64,000 bases of DNA, from NCBI GenBank assembly GCA_964523675.1, contig CAZFZT010000005.1, forward strand, positions 18,687-82,686, read 5' to 3'. The number at the start of each line of letters is the position of its first letter. Positions within the stretch are counted from its first letter, which is position 1. The position numbers and the translations under genes were made by a program. Under the pieces are notes generated by a model. The model did no database searches. It was not told the DNA's origin and saw only the letters and a list, made by a program, of their open reading frames with translations. Origin of the DNA: CAZFZT01 sp964523675. GTDB lineage: Bacteria; Planctomycetota; Phycisphaerae; Phycisphaerales; SM1A02. Below, piece by piece: positions 1 to 9,292 of this stretch.

Positions 1-241
1 TGGCTGAGGCGACATCCGCGAACGCCTGCGGTTTGACGGCCAAGAGCAACTGTTCGCAGTTCACGATCGCAGACAGCTCGTCGGTCACATGGCAGCCGAG
101 GCGGCCGATGGTTTCGCGTCGGCTTCGATCAATCTCGACAACGAGGACATGATCAGCGGCAAGCACGCCGCGCTCGATGGCTCCGCGCACGATCGCCGAC
201 CCCATGTTCCCGCCGCCGATGATGCCGAGTGTGGGAGGCAT
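1..241 (-). CDS. proC: Pyrroline-5-carboxylate reductase, N-terminal part (runs off the left edge)
   Basis: Reading leftward from an ATG at 241, the first 80 residues begin MPPTLGIIGGGNMGSAIVRG. This is the glycine-rich Rossmann NAD(P)-binding start of ProC (GxGxMGxAI). It is followed by a basic residue region and the LLAVKPQ motif typical of the family. ProC reduces pyrroline-5-carboxylate to proline in the cytoplasm. The C-terminal catalytic part lies outside the window, so completeness cannot be judged. The gene is 78 nt downstream of polX on the same strand and may be co-transcribed with it. F420-dependent reductases share the fold, but the GGGNMG and VKPQ motifs favour ProC. Confidence 0.85.
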   Translation of the reverse strand, partial: MPPTLGIIGGGNMGSAIVRGAIERGVLAADHVLVVEIDRSRRETIGRLGCHVTDELSAIVNCEQLLLAVKPQAFADVASA

Positions 242-319
242 CCGCGCATCGTATATGATGCGGATCGCGCAAGCGAGCCACCGCGTCCTCACGGTGGATG
301 ACATCGGGTCAGCGCCAAT

Positions 320-2077
320 CTAACGCTTCTTCTTCAACCACCCATGCAACCTCACCTGCGGCCAGGTGTTGATGCACTGCTCGGCCGTCAGCCAGCCGCG
401 CCGCCCGGTCACTACCCCATAGCGCAGCTGGTCGTAATCGCTCACGTTGTGCGCATCGGTGTTGATCGCGATCTTCGCGCCCATCTCGACCGCCAGCCGA
501 ACGTGCGAATCGCGCAGGTCGAGCCGCACCGAGTTCGAGTTGATTTCCAGCGCGACGTCGTGCTCGATCGCCGCCTCAATGATCTTCTTCATGTCAGGTG
601 AAAGACCTTCGCGCCTGCCGATCATACGGCCGGTCGGGTGGCCGATCACGTGAACGAGCGGATGCCGAATCGCCGTCAGCAATCGCTTCGTCGCCTTGGC
701 CGGTTCCTGCCGCAGCGAGGCATGTGGTGATGCGATCACAAGATCAAGCTGCGCGAGCAGATCGTCGTCATAGTCAAGCCGCCCGTCCGTGAGAATGTCA
801 ACCTCCGATCCGGCAAGGAGCGTTACGCCTTTGATGCCGCTTGCGACTCTATGCACACGCTCGATATGCGCAAGCAATCGCTCGGGCGAGAGGCCGTTCG
901 CCTGCGCGCTCGACTTGGAATGATCGGTGATGGCGAGCGTGTGGAAACCGCGTGCCTTCGCCTGCTCCACATGCTCTTCAATGGTCATGCGGCCGTCCGA
1001 TTCATGCGTATGTGTGTGCAGTTCCGCCTTGATATCCGAGAGTTCGATCAAGCGCGGCACGGCGTTCTTTGCCGCCGCCTCGACCTCGCCGCGCGCTTCG
1101 CGAATCTCCGGCGGGATGTAAGCCAGCTCAAGGGCCTTGTAAATCTGCTCTTCGGTCTTTGCCGCAACAGGCTTCACGCCGCGCCTCTGAGGAGCCGGCT
1201 CCTTCTTTTTTCCCAGCGGAAACAGGCCGTATTCGTTGAGGGTCATGCCGCGCTTGATCGCCCGCTCGCGCAGCGCGATGTTGTGATCCTTCGAGCCGGT
1301 GAAATAGAGCAGCGCAGCGCCGAACGCTTCATCGTCGACGATGCGCAGATCGACTTGAATGCCGATGTGAAAGCGCACGGAACACTTTGTCTCGCCGGCT
1401 CCGAGGATCTGCGCCACTTCGGGCAGCGCGGTGAATGCGTTCACCAGGGCTTCTCGATCGTTGGTGGATGCGAGCACATCAATGTCGCCGATGGTTTCGC
1501 GGCCGCGCCTCAATGAACCGGCAAAGGTGATCTGCCGGACGCCCTTGACCTTCCTGAGTTCCGCCACAAGCAGTTCCGCAATCGGCAGCGCCTTGCCCAG
1601 GCGCACGCGCTCACCCGCAGATTCCATGAACACAAGCGCAGCGCGAATGTTCTCACAGGCCTTCTCACCCAGCCGTGGCAGCTTCGCCAACTCACCCGAA
1701 TCAAGCGCGCGCTTGAGCGAAGCAAGATCAACCACGCCCGCCTTCTCCCACATCGTCTTCACCGTCTTCGGCCCAAGGCCCGGGATCTGCATCACTTGAA
1801 ACAGTCCGCCCGGCACCTGCGCGATGAGTTCATCATGCTCTTTCACACGACCCGTCTTGACATACTCAACGATTTTCTTCGCCGTGCCTTCACCGATGCC
1901 ATCGATCTCCTGGAGTTTCTTCGCATCGTCGGCGAGCGTGGCAACATCGATCGCAAGATCCTTGAGCACGCGGGCCACCCGAGCATGGGCATTGACACGA
2001 AACGGGTTGGCGCCGGTCAGTTCCAACGCAGCGGACATTTCGCCGAAGATGCGCGCAAGCTCAGCGTTCGTGGACAT
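320..2077 (-). CDS. polX: Family X DNA polymerase/3'-5' exonuclease PolX
   Basis: 585 residues, the usual length of bacterial PolX. Residues 1-155 are the helix-hairpin-helix 8-kDa-like region (repeated GIGxGTAKKI-type hairpins). Residues 185-300 are the nucleotidyl-transferase palm, with GDID giving metal ligands D198 and D200 and a third aspartate at 243 (VDLRI). Residues 350-585 are a PHP domain with HTHTH near 354-358, then TDHS, GHPTGR and NTDAH motifs, the predicted Mn-dependent exonuclease. The family fills short gaps in base-excision repair. The start at 2077 gives a normal N-terminus (MSTNAELARIF). It lies 43 nt after the antiporter gene on the same strand. Confidence 0.93.
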   Translation of the reverse strand: MSTNAELARIFGEMSAALELTGANPFRVNAHARVARVLKDLAIDVATLADDAKKLQEIDGIGEGTAKKIVEYVKTGRVKEHDELIAQVPGGLFQVMQIPGLGPKTVKTMWEKAGVVDLASLKRALDSGELAKLPRLGEKACENIRAALVFMESAGERVRLGKALPIAELLVAELRKVKGVRQITFAGSLRRGRETIGDIDVLASTNDREALVNAFTALPEVAQILGAGETKCSVRFHIGIQVDLRIVDDEAFGAALLYFTGSKDHNIALRERAIKRGMTLNEYGLFPLGKKKEPAPQRRGVKPVAAKTEEQIYKALELAYIPPEIREARGEVEAAAKNAVPRLIELSDIKAELHTHTHESDGRMTIEEHVEQAKARGFHTLAITDHSKSSAQANGLSPERLLAHIERVHRVASGIKGVTLLAGSEVDILTDGRLDYDDDLLAQLDLVIASPHASLRQEPAKATKRLLTAIRHPLVHVIGHPTGRMIGRREGLSPDMKKIIEAAIEHDVALEINSNSVRLDLRDSHVRLAVEMGAKIAINTDAHNVSDYDQLRYGVVTGRRGWLTAEQCINTWPQVRLHGWLKKKR

Positions 2078-2120
2078 GCATCAATGATAGTGGAGCTCCG
2101 TGCGAGAGCGCGGCGAACTA

Positions 2121-3641
2121 TCAGACTTCGCCGCTATCGACGTTCTCACCGAAGAGCAGGTTGATGCGCGGCTCGTCGCCCGCCTTGCAGAAGATGAACA
2201 CATGATCCCCGTTTTGGAGCACAGTGTGCCCGCGGGCGGCCACAACTTCATTGCCTCGCGCCACCATGATGGCGGCGCTGCCTTCGGGGAACTTGATCTT
2301 TGAAAGAGGAATGCCACACACCGCCAGCGTCGGATCGATGCGGTACACGTGTATCACGCCCTCCATCGGCCGAAGCGAGTGCAGTTCCAGACCGGCGGCT
2401 GGAGGCGGCGGTTCGGGATCATCGAGTTTCAACCGCCTCGTCAACGGAACGATGGTGGCGCCCGGCACGAGCGAGCTGATGACCACGATAAAGAACACGA
2501 CATGAAAGATGCGCTCCGCGCCGGGGATGTTCGCCATGACCGGAACCGTGCCGAGAATGATCGGCACCGCGCCGCGAATTCCGACCCATGACACATAGCC
2601 GATCTCGCGGATCTTGAAGCCAAAGGGCAGCAGACACGCGGTCACCACGGCCGGCCGCGCGAAGAACGCGAGACCGAGTGCGACAATCGTGCCCAGGCCG
2701 ATGACTTGCCACAATCCACTGGGCGTGGCCAACAGTCCAAGCATCAAGAACATCGTGATCTGGCTCACCCACGCCATGGCGTCATGCACGCGCGTCAGGC
2801 CGTTCTTGTATGGCAGGGGGCCGTTGCCGAGCACCAGAGCAGCGACATAAACAGCGAGGAAGCCGCTTCCCTGAACCACCGTCGCCAGCCCGAAGATCAC
2901 AAATGCTGTGGCAAGGGTAATGACAGGGTAAAGCCCCGTCGTCGTAAATTGCGACTTGTTCAGTATGAACCGCGCGGCATATGCCATGACGATACCAACC
3001 GCCGTGCCGATCCCCAACTGTAGCGGCACATCGACGAGGAGCCACCATGGGCTGGTCCCGGCCTGCGCCGGCGTGGTATCGAATGCAGCGACGGCCGCGA
3101 ACGTCAGAATGATCGCCATGGGGTCGTTGGCGCATGATTCGACTTCCAGCAGACTGCGTACATTCTCCTTGACGCGGAGTGAGCCGCCGCGGAGGACCGC
3201 GAACACGGCCGCCGCATCGGTTGAGGAAACGATCGCGCCGATCAGGATCGCTTCAGTCCAGGACAACCCTGCCAGCCGGGCGATCAGCGCAAGAACCGCG
3301 GCTGTGCCCAACACGCCAACAGTTGCCAGCAGGCCCGCGGGCGTTGCGCTGCGCTTCACGGAGCTCATCGTCGTATTGAGGCCGCCGTCAAAGAGAATCA
3401 GAATCAGGGCCACCGTTCCGATGCGAAACGCCGCCTCGTAACTCTCGAACTGCAGGCCGCCCACTCCCTCCGATCCACCGATCAACCCCAACAAGAGAAA
3501 CAGAAGGACAACCGGCACGCCGAGTCGGTCGAGCATGCGGCTGAAGAGCGCCGCGAACGCCATGAGCAGTCCAAAGACCGCCAGCAAAATTGCGGTCGCC
3601 GCCGGCTCATCCAACGCAAGCAAGTAGAAGGGCATCTCCAT
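2121..3641 (-). CDS. K+/H+ (or Na+/H+) antiporter of the CPA1 NhaP2/CvrA type
   Basis: 506 residues from the ATG at 3641 (MEMPFYLLALDEPA); an upstream start at 3674 is open but gives an unconvincing hydrophilic leader. About twelve hydrophobic segments fill residues 10-400, with the LLGLIGGSEG, DGGLNT and SSTDAAAVFAVL motifs of cation/proton exchangers; the SSTDAA aspartate is the presumed ion-binding residue. The last 80 residues look like a TrkA-C (RCK_C) regulatory domain (IPLSKIKFPEGS...NGDHVFIF), the CvrA/NhaP2 architecture. Expected role: inner-membrane K+ or Na+ export coupled to proton entry. The substrate is inferred from architecture only. Confidence 0.88.
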   Translation of the reverse strand: MEMPFYLLALDEPAATAILLAVFGLLMAFAALFSRMLDRLGVPVVLLFLLLGLIGGSEGVGGLQFESYEAAFRIGTVALILILFDGGLNTTMSSVKRSATPAGLLATVGVLGTAAVLALIARLAGLSWTEAILIGAIVSSTDAAAVFAVLRGGSLRVKENVRSLLEVESCANDPMAIILTFAAVAAFDTTPAQAGTSPWWLLVDVPLQLGIGTAVGIVMAYAARFILNKSQFTTTGLYPVITLATAFVIFGLATVVQGSGFLAVYVAALVLGNGPLPYKNGLTRVHDAMAWVSQITMFLMLGLLATPSGLWQVIGLGTIVALGLAFFARPAVVTACLLPFGFKIREIGYVSWVGIRGAVPIILGTVPVMANIPGAERIFHVVFFIVVISSLVPGATIVPLTRRLKLDDPEPPPPAAGLELHSLRPMEGVIHVYRIDPTLAVCGIPLSKIKFPEGSAAIMVARGNEVVAARGHTVLQNGDHVFIFCKAGDEPRINLLFGENVDSGEV

Positions 3642-3724
3642 GCTCCCGCCATGATAACGCTTCAGCCGGCACATCTGCGGCGGTCGGCTCCACTTCCGCT
3701 ACGACAGTGTTGTACGATGCGCAA

Positions 3725-4576
3725 ATGCCTGACTGGCTTGGCATTGTGCCGGAGAACTTCACAGTTCCGCAGTCGCTCATGCGCATGCTGCTGAGCACTG
3801 CCATTCTGATTGCAGTGGCATTTCTTGCGCGGGGAATCACTTCGCGCATCATTCGGCGGGCCATACCGCCCTCAGATCTCCGCCGCCGCTGGCTGGTGCA
3901 GTCGCGCAACGGCTTGTTGCTCCTGCTGTTGCTTGGATTGATCGTCATCTGGGGCGCGGAACTGCGAACGCTGGCGCTGTCGATTGTGGCCATTGCCGTC
4001 GCCTTCGTGGTGGCCACAAAGGAGTTGATCCTGTGCGTGACCGGCTCGATCCTCAAAAGCGGCGCGAGGTCTTTCAACATCGGAGACCGGATTCAGATCA
4101 AGGACTTTCGCGGCGATGTCATTGACCAGAACCTATTCGCCACCACCATCATGGAAGTCGGGCCGGGCAAGATGACGCACCACCGGACCGGACGAGTTGC
4201 CGTCATTCCCAACGCGCTCTTCGTCTCAGAGCCCGTCATCAATGAGAGTTACACGCACGACTACGTCCTGCACGTCTTTACGGTGCCGTTCAAACGCGAT
4301 GAAGATTGGCGGAGCGCGCGGAAGGCGCTGCTCGAATCGGCCCGGCAGAAGTGCCAGCCGTATCTTGATGATGTGCGGCAGCACATGAAGCGCATCAGTG
4401 ATCAGCAGGGGCTCGACACGCCGACCGTTGAGCCGCGGGTAACGATCTCGACGCCGGCAGCGGGGGAGGTTCACCTCATCGTGCGGCTGCCCGTCAAGTC
4501 GGGTCAACGCGGTTACGTCGAACACGCGATTCTTGATGATGTCTTCAGCACGAACGACTACGTCGCTACGAAGTGA
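3725..4576 (+). CDS. MscS-family small-conductance mechanosensitive channel
   Basis: 283 residues from the ATG at 3725 (MPDWLGIVPENF). Three hydrophobic segments lie at roughly residues 16-35, 58-77 and 80-100. The last is rich in Ala and Val like an MscS pore helix but lacks the exact Gly/Ala ladder of E. coli MscS. It is followed by the beta domain signature NIGDRIQIKDFRGDVID and a C-terminal alpha/beta domain. These channels open under membrane tension and release solutes on hypo-osmotic shock. It converges on the osmoprotectant transporter genes (34 nt gap), a sensible pairing. The family call is firm; gating and conductance are inferred. Confidence 0.85.
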   Translation: MPDWLGIVPENFTVPQSLMRMLLSTAILIAVAFLARGITSRIIRRAIPPSDLRRRWLVQSRNGLLLLLLLGLIVIWGAELRTLALSIVAIAVAFVVATKELILCVTGSILKSGARSFNIGDRIQIKDFRGDVIDQNLFATTIMEVGPGKMTHHRTGRVAVIPNALFVSEPVINESYTHDYVLHVFTVPFKRDEDWRSARKALLESARQKCQPYLDDVRQHMKRISDQQGLDTPTVEPRVTISTPAAGEVHLIVRLPVKSGQRGYVEHAILDDVFSTNDYVATK

Positions 4577-4609
4577 ACACGCGCAGGCCGGAGCCGATCG
4601 AGCCGCTCA

Positions 4610-6229
4610 TTATTCTGTCGCCGCCTCACGCCGGCTCTCGATTGAGTCGCGCAGCCACCCCGCCGCCTCGCGGACAGTGCGACGGTCTTCATCGCGATCA
4701 ACAAGAAGGTTCGCCTCGCGCATGAGGTCCGGCGTGATCGCGTTCAGCAGTGGCGCAAGCGCATCGGCGACATCCTCGCGATCCGCGATACTCGGCCCCA
4801 GCAGGATCACCGCATCGTACGGCGGCACAACATGGCGATCATCCTCCAACACCAGCAGGTCATACGCAGCAATGCGGCCGTCCGTAGAGAACGCCGAGAT
4901 GACATCGACTTCTCCCAACGCGGCGGCTTCGTACATGAGCGTGGAGTCGTAACTGGTGCGCTGGCCGAAATTGAGGCCATACACATCGCGCATCTGCGTC
5001 CATTCGGGTCGGCCGAAGAATTCATAATCACCACCGATGCTCAGTTTCGGCGCGTGCTCCGCAAGATCGCTGATGCGCGTCATGCTGAACTCCTCTGCGT
5101 GTGCGCGACGCATGGCCAGAGCATAGGCATTTTCAAAGCCGAGCCGGCCGAGCGTGCGAATGTCATGGGTTTCCGCGAGAGCCGCGCTCATTTCCGTGTA
5201 CACACGCCATGGCGAAGGCACATCCTCGCGTTTCATTGTGTTCGCCCACACGGTACCGGTGTACTCGACGTAAACGTCAATCTCGCTGGACGCCAGCGCA
5301 TTGAAGATGACGATCGAGCCAAGACTGTCCTTGCGCTGTGTCTCGAAGCCGGCACGGCGCAGTACGTCTTCCAGGAGTGCCGCAAGAATGTACTGTTCAG
5401 TGAATGTCTTTGAGCCAATGCGAATGACGCGGCGTTCCTGCTCGACTTCCCCCTCCGCGGTGAACTGTGATGGCGCTGCGGCTGCGCTCGGACGCATCCA
5501 TGATGCAATCTGAGGCGAGAGCAATCCACCGATGCAAACGAACGCAAGACCGCCGGCGGCGAACACGCCCAGGCGTTTGCGGCGATCCTCAACCGACTTC
5601 TGCACACCTCCAATCAGCGTATCCAGGATGATGGCAAGGAGTGCTGCAAGGACCACACCGAACATGAGCATGGTCCAATTGCGGGTTTGCAGGCCGGTGA
5701 AGATGTAATTGCCAAGCGACCGCTGGCCGACCGGCGTCGAGAGGGTCGCGATACCGACCACCCACACCGCCGCCGTGCGAATACCCGCGATGATGACCGG
5801 CGCAGCGAGCGGCATCTCGACCTTGCAGAGTATCTGGCGCGGCGTCATCCCAAGGCCGCGCGCCGCTTCAGTCAATGAAGCGTCCACGCTGAGGATGCCG
5901 GTAACGGTATTGCGCAAAATCGGCAGGAGCGAGTACAGCGTGAGCGCGATCACCGCCGGGTAGAAGCCAAACGGGGCAAGTCCCAGCCCCAGACCACCGG
6001 TCTTATCAAGAATCGGCACCATCAGCGCAAGAAGCGCAAGACTGGGGATGGTTTGGATCACTCCCGCGCCGGTGAGGATCGGATATCGAAGCCCGCGTCT
6101 CTTCACGAGCCAGATCGCCGTGGGCACGCTCACGAGCACCCCAGCAAGCAGTGCGATCACCGTGAGCATGAGGTGGTTCGCCAAGTTGCCGGGCAATTCG
6201 GCAAGGCGTTCACTGAAGTTCGCACTCAC
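4610..6229 (-). CDS. Osmoprotectant ABC transporter, permease fused to substrate-binding domain
   Basis: 539 residues. Residues 1-225 form an OpuCB/ProW-type permease with about six membrane segments and the EAARGLGMTPRQIL loop that contacts the ATPase. A further membrane segment near 225-245 tethers a C-terminal OpuAC/OpuBC-like glycine-betaine/choline-binding domain (RIGSKTFTEQYIL, then YVEYTGTVWAN), residues ~270-535. Fused permease-binding proteins are known in this transporter group; the binding domain should face the periplasm. Its ATG overlaps the stop of the ATPase gene by 4 nt (ATGA), indicating translational coupling. Ligand identity (betaine, choline, carnitine) cannot be read from the sequence. 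Confidence 0.9.
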   Translation of the reverse strand: MSANFSERLAELPGNLANHLMLTVIALLAGVLVSVPTAIWLVKRRGLRYPILTGAGVIQTIPSLALLALMVPILDKTGGLGLGLAPFGFYPAVIALTLYSLLPILRNTVTGILSVDASLTEAARGLGMTPRQILCKVEMPLAAPVIIAGIRTAAVWVVGIATLSTPVGQRSLGNYIFTGLQTRNWTMLMFGVVLAALLAIILDTLIGGVQKSVEDRRKRLGVFAAGGLAFVCIGGLLSPQIASWMRPSAAAAPSQFTAEGEVEQERRVIRIGSKTFTEQYILAALLEDVLRRAGFETQRKDSLGSIVIFNALASSEIDVYVEYTGTVWANTMKREDVPSPWRVYTEMSAALAETHDIRTLGRLGFENAYALAMRRAHAEEFSMTRISDLAEHAPKLSIGGDYEFFGRPEWTQMRDVYGLNFGQRTSYDSTLMYEAAALGEVDVISAFSTDGRIAAYDLLVLEDDRHVVPPYDAVILLGPSIADREDVADALAPLLNAITPDLMREANLLVDRDEDRRTVREAAGWLRDSIESRREAATE

Positions 6230-7011
6230 TTCGGGATCCCTCCATCCACTTCGATCGCCAGCGCTTCGAGCCGTTCTGCCTGACGTTTCGGGGTGCCGAT
6301 CAGCTCGCGCACGAAGTCATCAGCCGGCTTGGTGAGCAGTTCGTTAGGCGATCCGATCTGCGCGATGCTGCCGCCGGACATCACTGCAATGCGGTCAGCC
6401 AGAAGCAGGGCCTCGGTCATGTCGTGGGTGACCATGATGGAGGTGAGCCCCAGCGCTTCGTGGATGCTTCGATATTCATCCTGAAGCGCATCGCGCGTCA
6501 GCGGATCAAGCGCCCCGAAGGGCTCATCCATCAACATGACGGCGGGCTTCGCTGCAAGAGCACGCGCGACTCCAATGCGCTGTCGCTGCCCACCGGAGAG
6601 TTGAGCAGGCATTCGATCGCGATACTCCTCACGCGGGAGCTTGACAAGATCAAGCAGTTCATCAACACGTGCATCGATCGTTACCTGAGACCATCCGAGC
6701 AGACGGGGCACGATCGCGATGTTCTCAGCGATGGTCATGTGCGGGAACAGGCCGACGCCCTGAAAGACGTAGCCGATCGAACGCCGCAGCGCAATTGGAT
6801 CGCGCTGCATCACATCTTGACCACCCACCTCGATCGTGCCGGAGGTTGGCTCGATCAGGCGGTTGATCATTTTGAGCGTTGTTGTCTTTCCGCATCCGGA
6901 TTCGCCGAGCAGAACAAGCAACTCACCCTGCGCCACCTCAAGATCAAGATCGCGCACGGCGAGATCGCTGCCGTTCTCATAGGATTTGCAGACGCTCCGT
7001 AGGGAGATCAC
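6226..7011 (-). CDS. Osmoprotectant ABC transporter ATP-binding protein (OpuCA/ProV type)
   Basis: 261 residues with Walker A GESGCGKTT, signature LSGGQRQRIG, Walker B VMLMDEPFGALDP and the switch histidine in MVTHDM. It lacks the C-terminal CBS pair that many OpuA/OpuC ATPases use for ionic-strength sensing, so that regulation may be absent. The start is GTG at 7011; the only ATG just upstream runs into a stop. It is the first gene of a two-gene operon with the fused permease/binding protein, which it overlaps by 4 nt. Confidence 0.9.
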   Translation of the reverse strand: MISLRSVCKSYENGSDLAVRDLDLEVAQGELLVLLGESGCGKTTTLKMINRLIEPTSGTIEVGGQDVMQRDPIALRRSIGYVFQGVGLFPHMTIAENIAIVPRLLGWSQVTIDARVDELLDLVKLPREEYRDRMPAQLSGGQRQRIGVARALAAKPAVMLMDEPFGALDPLTRDALQDEYRSIHEALGLTSIMVTHDMTEALLLADRIAVMSGGSIAQIGSPNELLTKPADDFVRELIGTPKRQAERLEALAIEVDGGIPK

Positions 7012-7121
7012 AACATGGGAGGGTATGCGGCCGAGTCGGGCTCGTCAGGAATTGATAAGAATGCAGCCGGCTGCCCTCTGAGCGACCACTGTGAGCGCGT
7101 CACACACGAAGCTTTCGTCGA

Positions 7122-7916
7122 CTATGCCGCCTTCGCGGTGCCTGCCACGCCATCGCGCGTCACCACAAAGAGGTGTTCGGTGATCGGGTAGGGGAGCCGT
7201 CGATAGTCTTCTTCAACGCGCTTATGCAGCCGCTGCACGAACTCTTCCGGGTCGCAGGTCAAGGCGAGGAACATGTCGCGCGCGGGTGTTGCGACGTAGA
7301 AATCGCCATGAAGTTCCGGCGCGAGACGTTCGTGCAGCGATTCGAGCAGAATGCGCGCTGCGTCATAACCGTCTTGCGCAGAGACAATAGCCGCCCGGCC
7401 GCCCTCGGTTGAATCAATCAGCTGCACAGTCAGGTTCGGCGTGTATCGAGCGAGGTTCTCACGCGCGATCTGCTCCAGGTCCTCCGGTTGAAGGCCCCAA
7501 CGCACCACCTGCTCCGTCGTGATGCTCACGGTCGAGTGCGGCATGTCGATGACGAACACAATCACCGTTCCATTGACGAACGGGACATGCGCTACCTGTT
7601 CGCGATCAAGATGTTCGAAAATCGCCTCCGGCTGGATGCGCGGCATGATGCGCGGCTTCGCCACCGAGAGCGGCAGCGGCATCGAGCCCACCGCATCGGA
7701 TTCCATCAACCGATCAAGGTAATGCTCCACGATATCCACGCCGCGATCCGGATCGCACTGCACCATGCGGTACAGGTTCTCAAGACCCAGGTGTTTCCCG
7801 TTGAGGATCAGGTCCATCGGCCCGGCTAGGTGGACTTCCTTATCCGGGAAATGCCGGTGGAGAATCTTCGCCACCTGTTCACCGAACGCTTCGGGTTCTT
7901 TGGGCATTCTCGACAT
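7122..7916 (-). CDS. DUF1444 (UPF0354) family protein
   Basis: 264 residues from the ATG at 7916 (MSRMPKEPEAF); a second ATG at 7907 is equally possible. The reading frame stays open to 8288, but that extension is arginine- and proline-rich and looks non-coding. The protein resembles the DUF1444 family known from Bacillus (YtpQ-like), a soluble cytoplasmic family without an assigned activity. No membrane segment or catalytic motif is evident. It is divergent from kdsA across a 365-nt gap and 110 nt from the ABC ATPase gene on the same strand, so it is probably a separate transcription unit. Confidence 0.75.
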   Translation of the reverse strand: MSRMPKEPEAFGEQVAKILHRHFPDKEVHLAGPMDLILNGKHLGLENLYRMVQCDPDRGVDIVEHYLDRLMESDAVGSMPLPLSVAKPRIMPRIQPEAIFEHLDREQVAHVPFVNGTVIVFVIDMPHSTVSITTEQVVRWGLQPEDLEQIARENLARYTPNLTVQLIDSTEGGRAAIVSAQDGYDAARILLESLHERLAPELHGDFYVATPARDMFLALTCDPEEFVQRLHKRVEEDYRRLPYPITEHLFVVTRDGVAGTAKAA

Positions 7917-8281
7917 GGGTCCACGCAGATTTAAGGAGTTTGTTTGGAGGGCGTCAAGTCTCAATGAACCATTGGGCGTTCGTTGATTTGAGCAACGTGC
8001 ATGTGCAACGCCATCAATACATCCGAACAAAGGCCCTTTGGAGGTTGCGGAAGTCGCGAGAATTCTATCGGCTCGCATGGGCGGGCTTGTTCGGCCCTTT
8101 TTCCGTATTGGCCGCAGGCACCCGTTCTCGAGCCCCCGCCGGCCGGTTTGGGAACTTCGACCAGTGCAGCACTGGCGAGGTTGTGGCAGGGCGGGGGGCT
8201 GGGGGCCGGGGGCGCGGCGCACTGGCCTGCGGGCCGGCATCGGAGCAGCCGGTTCCTCGCCGGCGCGATATCGTTGCCGAC
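7917..8281. other. Divergent intergenic region between the DUF1444 gene and kdsA
   Basis: 365 nt. Frames remain open on both strands, but their translations (proline-, arginine- and glycine-rich) do not look like protein. It contains a very G-rich stretch around 8188-8222 on the plus strand. It must hold both divergent promoters; I could not place a convincing -35/-10 pair or a known RNA element. Confidence 0.5.
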
Positions 8282-9124
8282 ATGACATCCACCTGCACGA
8301 TTGGTCAGATCACCGTGGGCCGGAACCACCCGCTTGTTTTGATCGGCGGCCCATGCGTCCTTGAGGAACAGGCGACCAACGACCTGATCGCCGGCTCACT
8401 GCGCGACGCCTGCGCAGAGTTGGGTCTTCCCTTCATTTTCAAAGCGAGCTTTGACAAGGCCAACCGCTCCAGCATCCATTCCGCCAGAGGGCCGGGCGTT
8501 CAGCGCGGCCTTGATGAACTGGCCCGTATCAAGAGCCGCTTCAGCGTGCCGGTGACCACCGATGTTCACGAACCGTCACAGGCGCAGTTCGCCGCCGAAG
8601 TCGTTGATCTTCTCCAAGTGCCCGCGTTTCTTGTGCGGCAAACTGACCTCCTTGCGGCATGTGCCGCCACCGGGCGCCCGGTGAACGCCAAAAAGGGCCA
8701 GTTCACGGCTCCCTCCGAGATGAAGCATGTCATCAGGAAGCTCCAGGAGGGGGGGTGCTCCGAGATGATGCTCACCGAGCGCGGCACGTTCTTTGGCTAC
8801 CACCGACTGGTCAACGACTTCATCGGAGTCGGCGACCTCATGGAACTCGGGCCGCCGGTGTGCTTTGACGTTACCCATTCGGCACAGTTGCCCGGAGGCG
8901 GTGATGGCGTCACCAGCGGCCGGCCGGAGCGGTGCCCATTGCTTGCGCGTGCAGCGGTCGCGGCAGGCGTGGACGCTATCTTCATGGAGTGCCACCCAGA
9001 CCCGCCGAAGGCGCTTTCTGATGCAAGTACGGTGCAGCCACTCGAAAAGGTTCCCGATCTGCTTGCTCAACTCGTGGCGATCCGCAGCGCGCTTCCTCCT
9101 GAGGAGACGGCCCGAACGGTTTAG
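8282..9124 (+). CDS. kdsA: 3-deoxy-8-phosphooctulonate (Kdo-8-P) synthase
   Basis: 280 residues from the ATG at 8282 (MTSTCTIGQITVG). KdsA condenses phosphoenolpyruvate with arabinose-5-phosphate to make Kdo-8-P for lipopolysaccharide. Visible landmarks are GGPCVLE near the N-terminus, FKASFDKANRSS, TDVHEP, PAFLVRQTDLL, VNAKKGQF and the C-terminal MECHPDP. Length is typical (~280). The cysteine after GGP is part of the family signature and does not decide the metal requirement. The larger frame beginning at 7940 contains low-complexity non-coding sequence. The gene implies a Kdo-containing outer-membrane lipid A core. Confidence 0.93.
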   Translation: MTSTCTIGQITVGRNHPLVLIGGPCVLEEQATNDLIAGSLRDACAELGLPFIFKASFDKANRSSIHSARGPGVQRGLDELARIKSRFSVPVTTDVHEPSQAQFAAEVVDLLQVPAFLVRQTDLLAACAATGRPVNAKKGQFTAPSEMKHVIRKLQEGGCSEMMLTERGTFFGYHRLVNDFIGVGDLMELGPPVCFDVTHSAQLPGGGDGVTSGRPERCPLLARAAVAAGVDAIFMECHPDPPKALSDASTVQPLEKVPDLLAQLVAIRSALPPEETARTV

Positions 9125-9191
9125 CGTTCGAGCGTCCAGGGGTTCAACGCGGCGAAGGTTCAATGGTTGGGAGGGGTGTCGCTAAACCTTA

Positions 9192-9231
9192 CCCCTTTGC
9201 CCCTTCGCCCCTTTGCTCTGTTTCTCTGTTA
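9192..9231. repeat. Short 8-bp tandem array (CCCCTTTG)
   Basis: Three good 8-bp units (CCCCTTTG, CCCCTTCG, CCCCTTTG at 9192-9215) are followed by two degraded units of the form CTCTGTTT. It lies between kdsA and mcsA, 60 nt before the mcsA start. It belongs to the same class as the other 7-8 bp arrays in this window. Confidence 0.7.
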
Positions 9232-9292
9232 ATGCTTCGTAGCGAAACGGCTCCGTTATGGATACGATTGATCGCTTCAACCTACTGCGAAG

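Noticed and set aside
851..1516. A 221-residue frame antisense to polX, and similar frames antisense to cysE and lepA
   Set aside because: They are shadows of GC-rich coding sequence; they have arginine/histidine-rich translations without motifs or ribosome-binding sites.
9188..9292. A tRNA or riboswitch before mcsA
   Set aside because: No cloverleaf or known aptamer pattern could be drawn; the segment is mainly an 8-bp pyrimidine-rich array.
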